From positions 1 through 6,638 of the forward strand of contig JAAYXC010000235.1 in the NCBI GenBank assembly GCA_012516115.1: a stretch of DNA of 6,638 nucleotides, given 5' to 3'. Of this stretch, positions 6,478 through 6,638 are shown one piece after another. The notes beneath the pieces are model-generated. The model did no database searches and was not told where the DNA came from. It worked only from the letters and a program-made list of their open reading frames with translations. Position 1 is the stretch's first letter. Each line of letters opens with the position of its first letter. The position numbers were made by a program, and so were the translations under genes. This stretch comes from Bacillota bacterium. GTDB lineage: Bacteria; Bacillota; UBA4882; JAAYXC01.

Positions 6478-6490
6478 TTTTCTAGAAAAT
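6477..6490. promoter_or_regulatory. Perfect 14-bp palindrome, possible operator
   Basis: ATTTTCTAGAAAAT is exactly self-complementary and lies 57-70 bp upstream of the isomerase start codon, just downstream of the candidate promoter. The size and place fit the binding site of a dimeric repressor. It does not look like the AraR (GntR/LacI type) site I know. It overlaps the end of the CACAGAGA block by one base and could belong to that repeat instead. Confidence 0.35.
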
Positions 6491-6533
6491 AAAGATTTTT
6501 ATTTGATTTAATTATGATTTGTATGCCTAATCA

Positions 6534-6562
6534 GTATTAAGAAATAACACCAAATTTATCAA
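6534..6562 (-). promoter_or_regulatory. Candidate sigma-70-type promoter for the isomerase-araB-araD operon
   Basis: On the minus strand TTGATA (6562-6557) is followed after 17 bp by TAATAC (6539-6534). The -35 matches TTGACA at 5 of 6 positions; the -10 is weak, at 3 of 6. It would give a leader of roughly 105-110 nt that contains the palindrome and the CACAGAGA block. In DNA this AT-rich such matches arise easily, so other boxes (for example TATGAT further upstream) could be the real ones. Confidence 0.35.
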
Positions 6563-6638
6563 TCATAAAATATCTTTATTTGCCTAAAATAAGCATCACC
6601 TTTGTTCAAGACTTGCATTTTTATATTTATCATAATAT

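Larger units (their letters stand above)
6421..6638 (-). promoter_or_regulatory. AT-rich upstream control region of the ara operon
   Basis: Base composition drops abruptly from clearly GC-rich genes to roughly a quarter G+C at the isomerase start codon and stays low to the window end. No ORF of note is found on either strand. It holds the isomerase SD (6427-6434), a CACAGAGA repeat block, a 14-bp palindrome, a candidate promoter, and two copies of TGCCTAA (6524-6530 and 6581-6587). Since it precedes the first gene of the operon, it most likely carries its promoter and operator. The regulator is not in the window. Confidence 0.65.

Overview
The window holds an L-arabinose utilisation locus. 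It has two gene blocks that point at each other, one dead gene fragment at the meeting point, and an AT-rich control region at the right end. There is no marker gene, so the organism can only be guessed. The genes are GC-rich, with strong Shine-Dalgarno (SD) sequences (GGAGGT type), one GTG start and an AraB/AraD pair. A GC-rich Bacillota-like bacterium would fit, but this is a low-confidence inference.

Layout. On the + strand, bases 3-1865 encode most of a GH127 beta-L-arabinofuranosidase whose N-terminus lies outside the window. It is followed by the remnant of an EamA/DMT-family membrane transporter (1930-2315) that has lost its middle and is frameshifted. On the - strand, reading from the right, come an L-fucose/L-arabinose isomerase family protein (6420-5017), L-ribulokinase AraB (4971-3310) and L-ribulose-5-phosphate 4-epimerase AraD (3043-2348). 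The isomerase and kinase are 45 bp apart. The kinase and epimerase are separated by 266 bp that carry an inverted pair of REP-like hairpin repeats, each with a GTAG head. Bases 6421-6638 are strikingly AT-rich and hold the likely promoter and leader of the ara operon.

How it works together. GH127 releases L-arabinose from beta-linked arabino-oligosaccharides. The isomerase would make L-ribulose, AraB would phosphorylate it, and AraD would convert L-ribulose-5-phosphate to D-xylulose-5-phosphate for the pentose phosphate pathway. The window therefore carries a full route from arabinoside to xylulose-5-phosphate. The isomerase step is filled by a FucI-type protein rather than a classical AraA. 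No regulator and no intact transporter are visible.

The points most worth a second look are the FucI-type isomerase in the AraA position, the REP-like inverted pair inside the operon with compensatory stem changes, a perfect 28-bp palindrome inside araD, a small hairpin that covers the araB SD, and the AT-rich leader with its CACAGAGA repeats and 14-bp palindrome.
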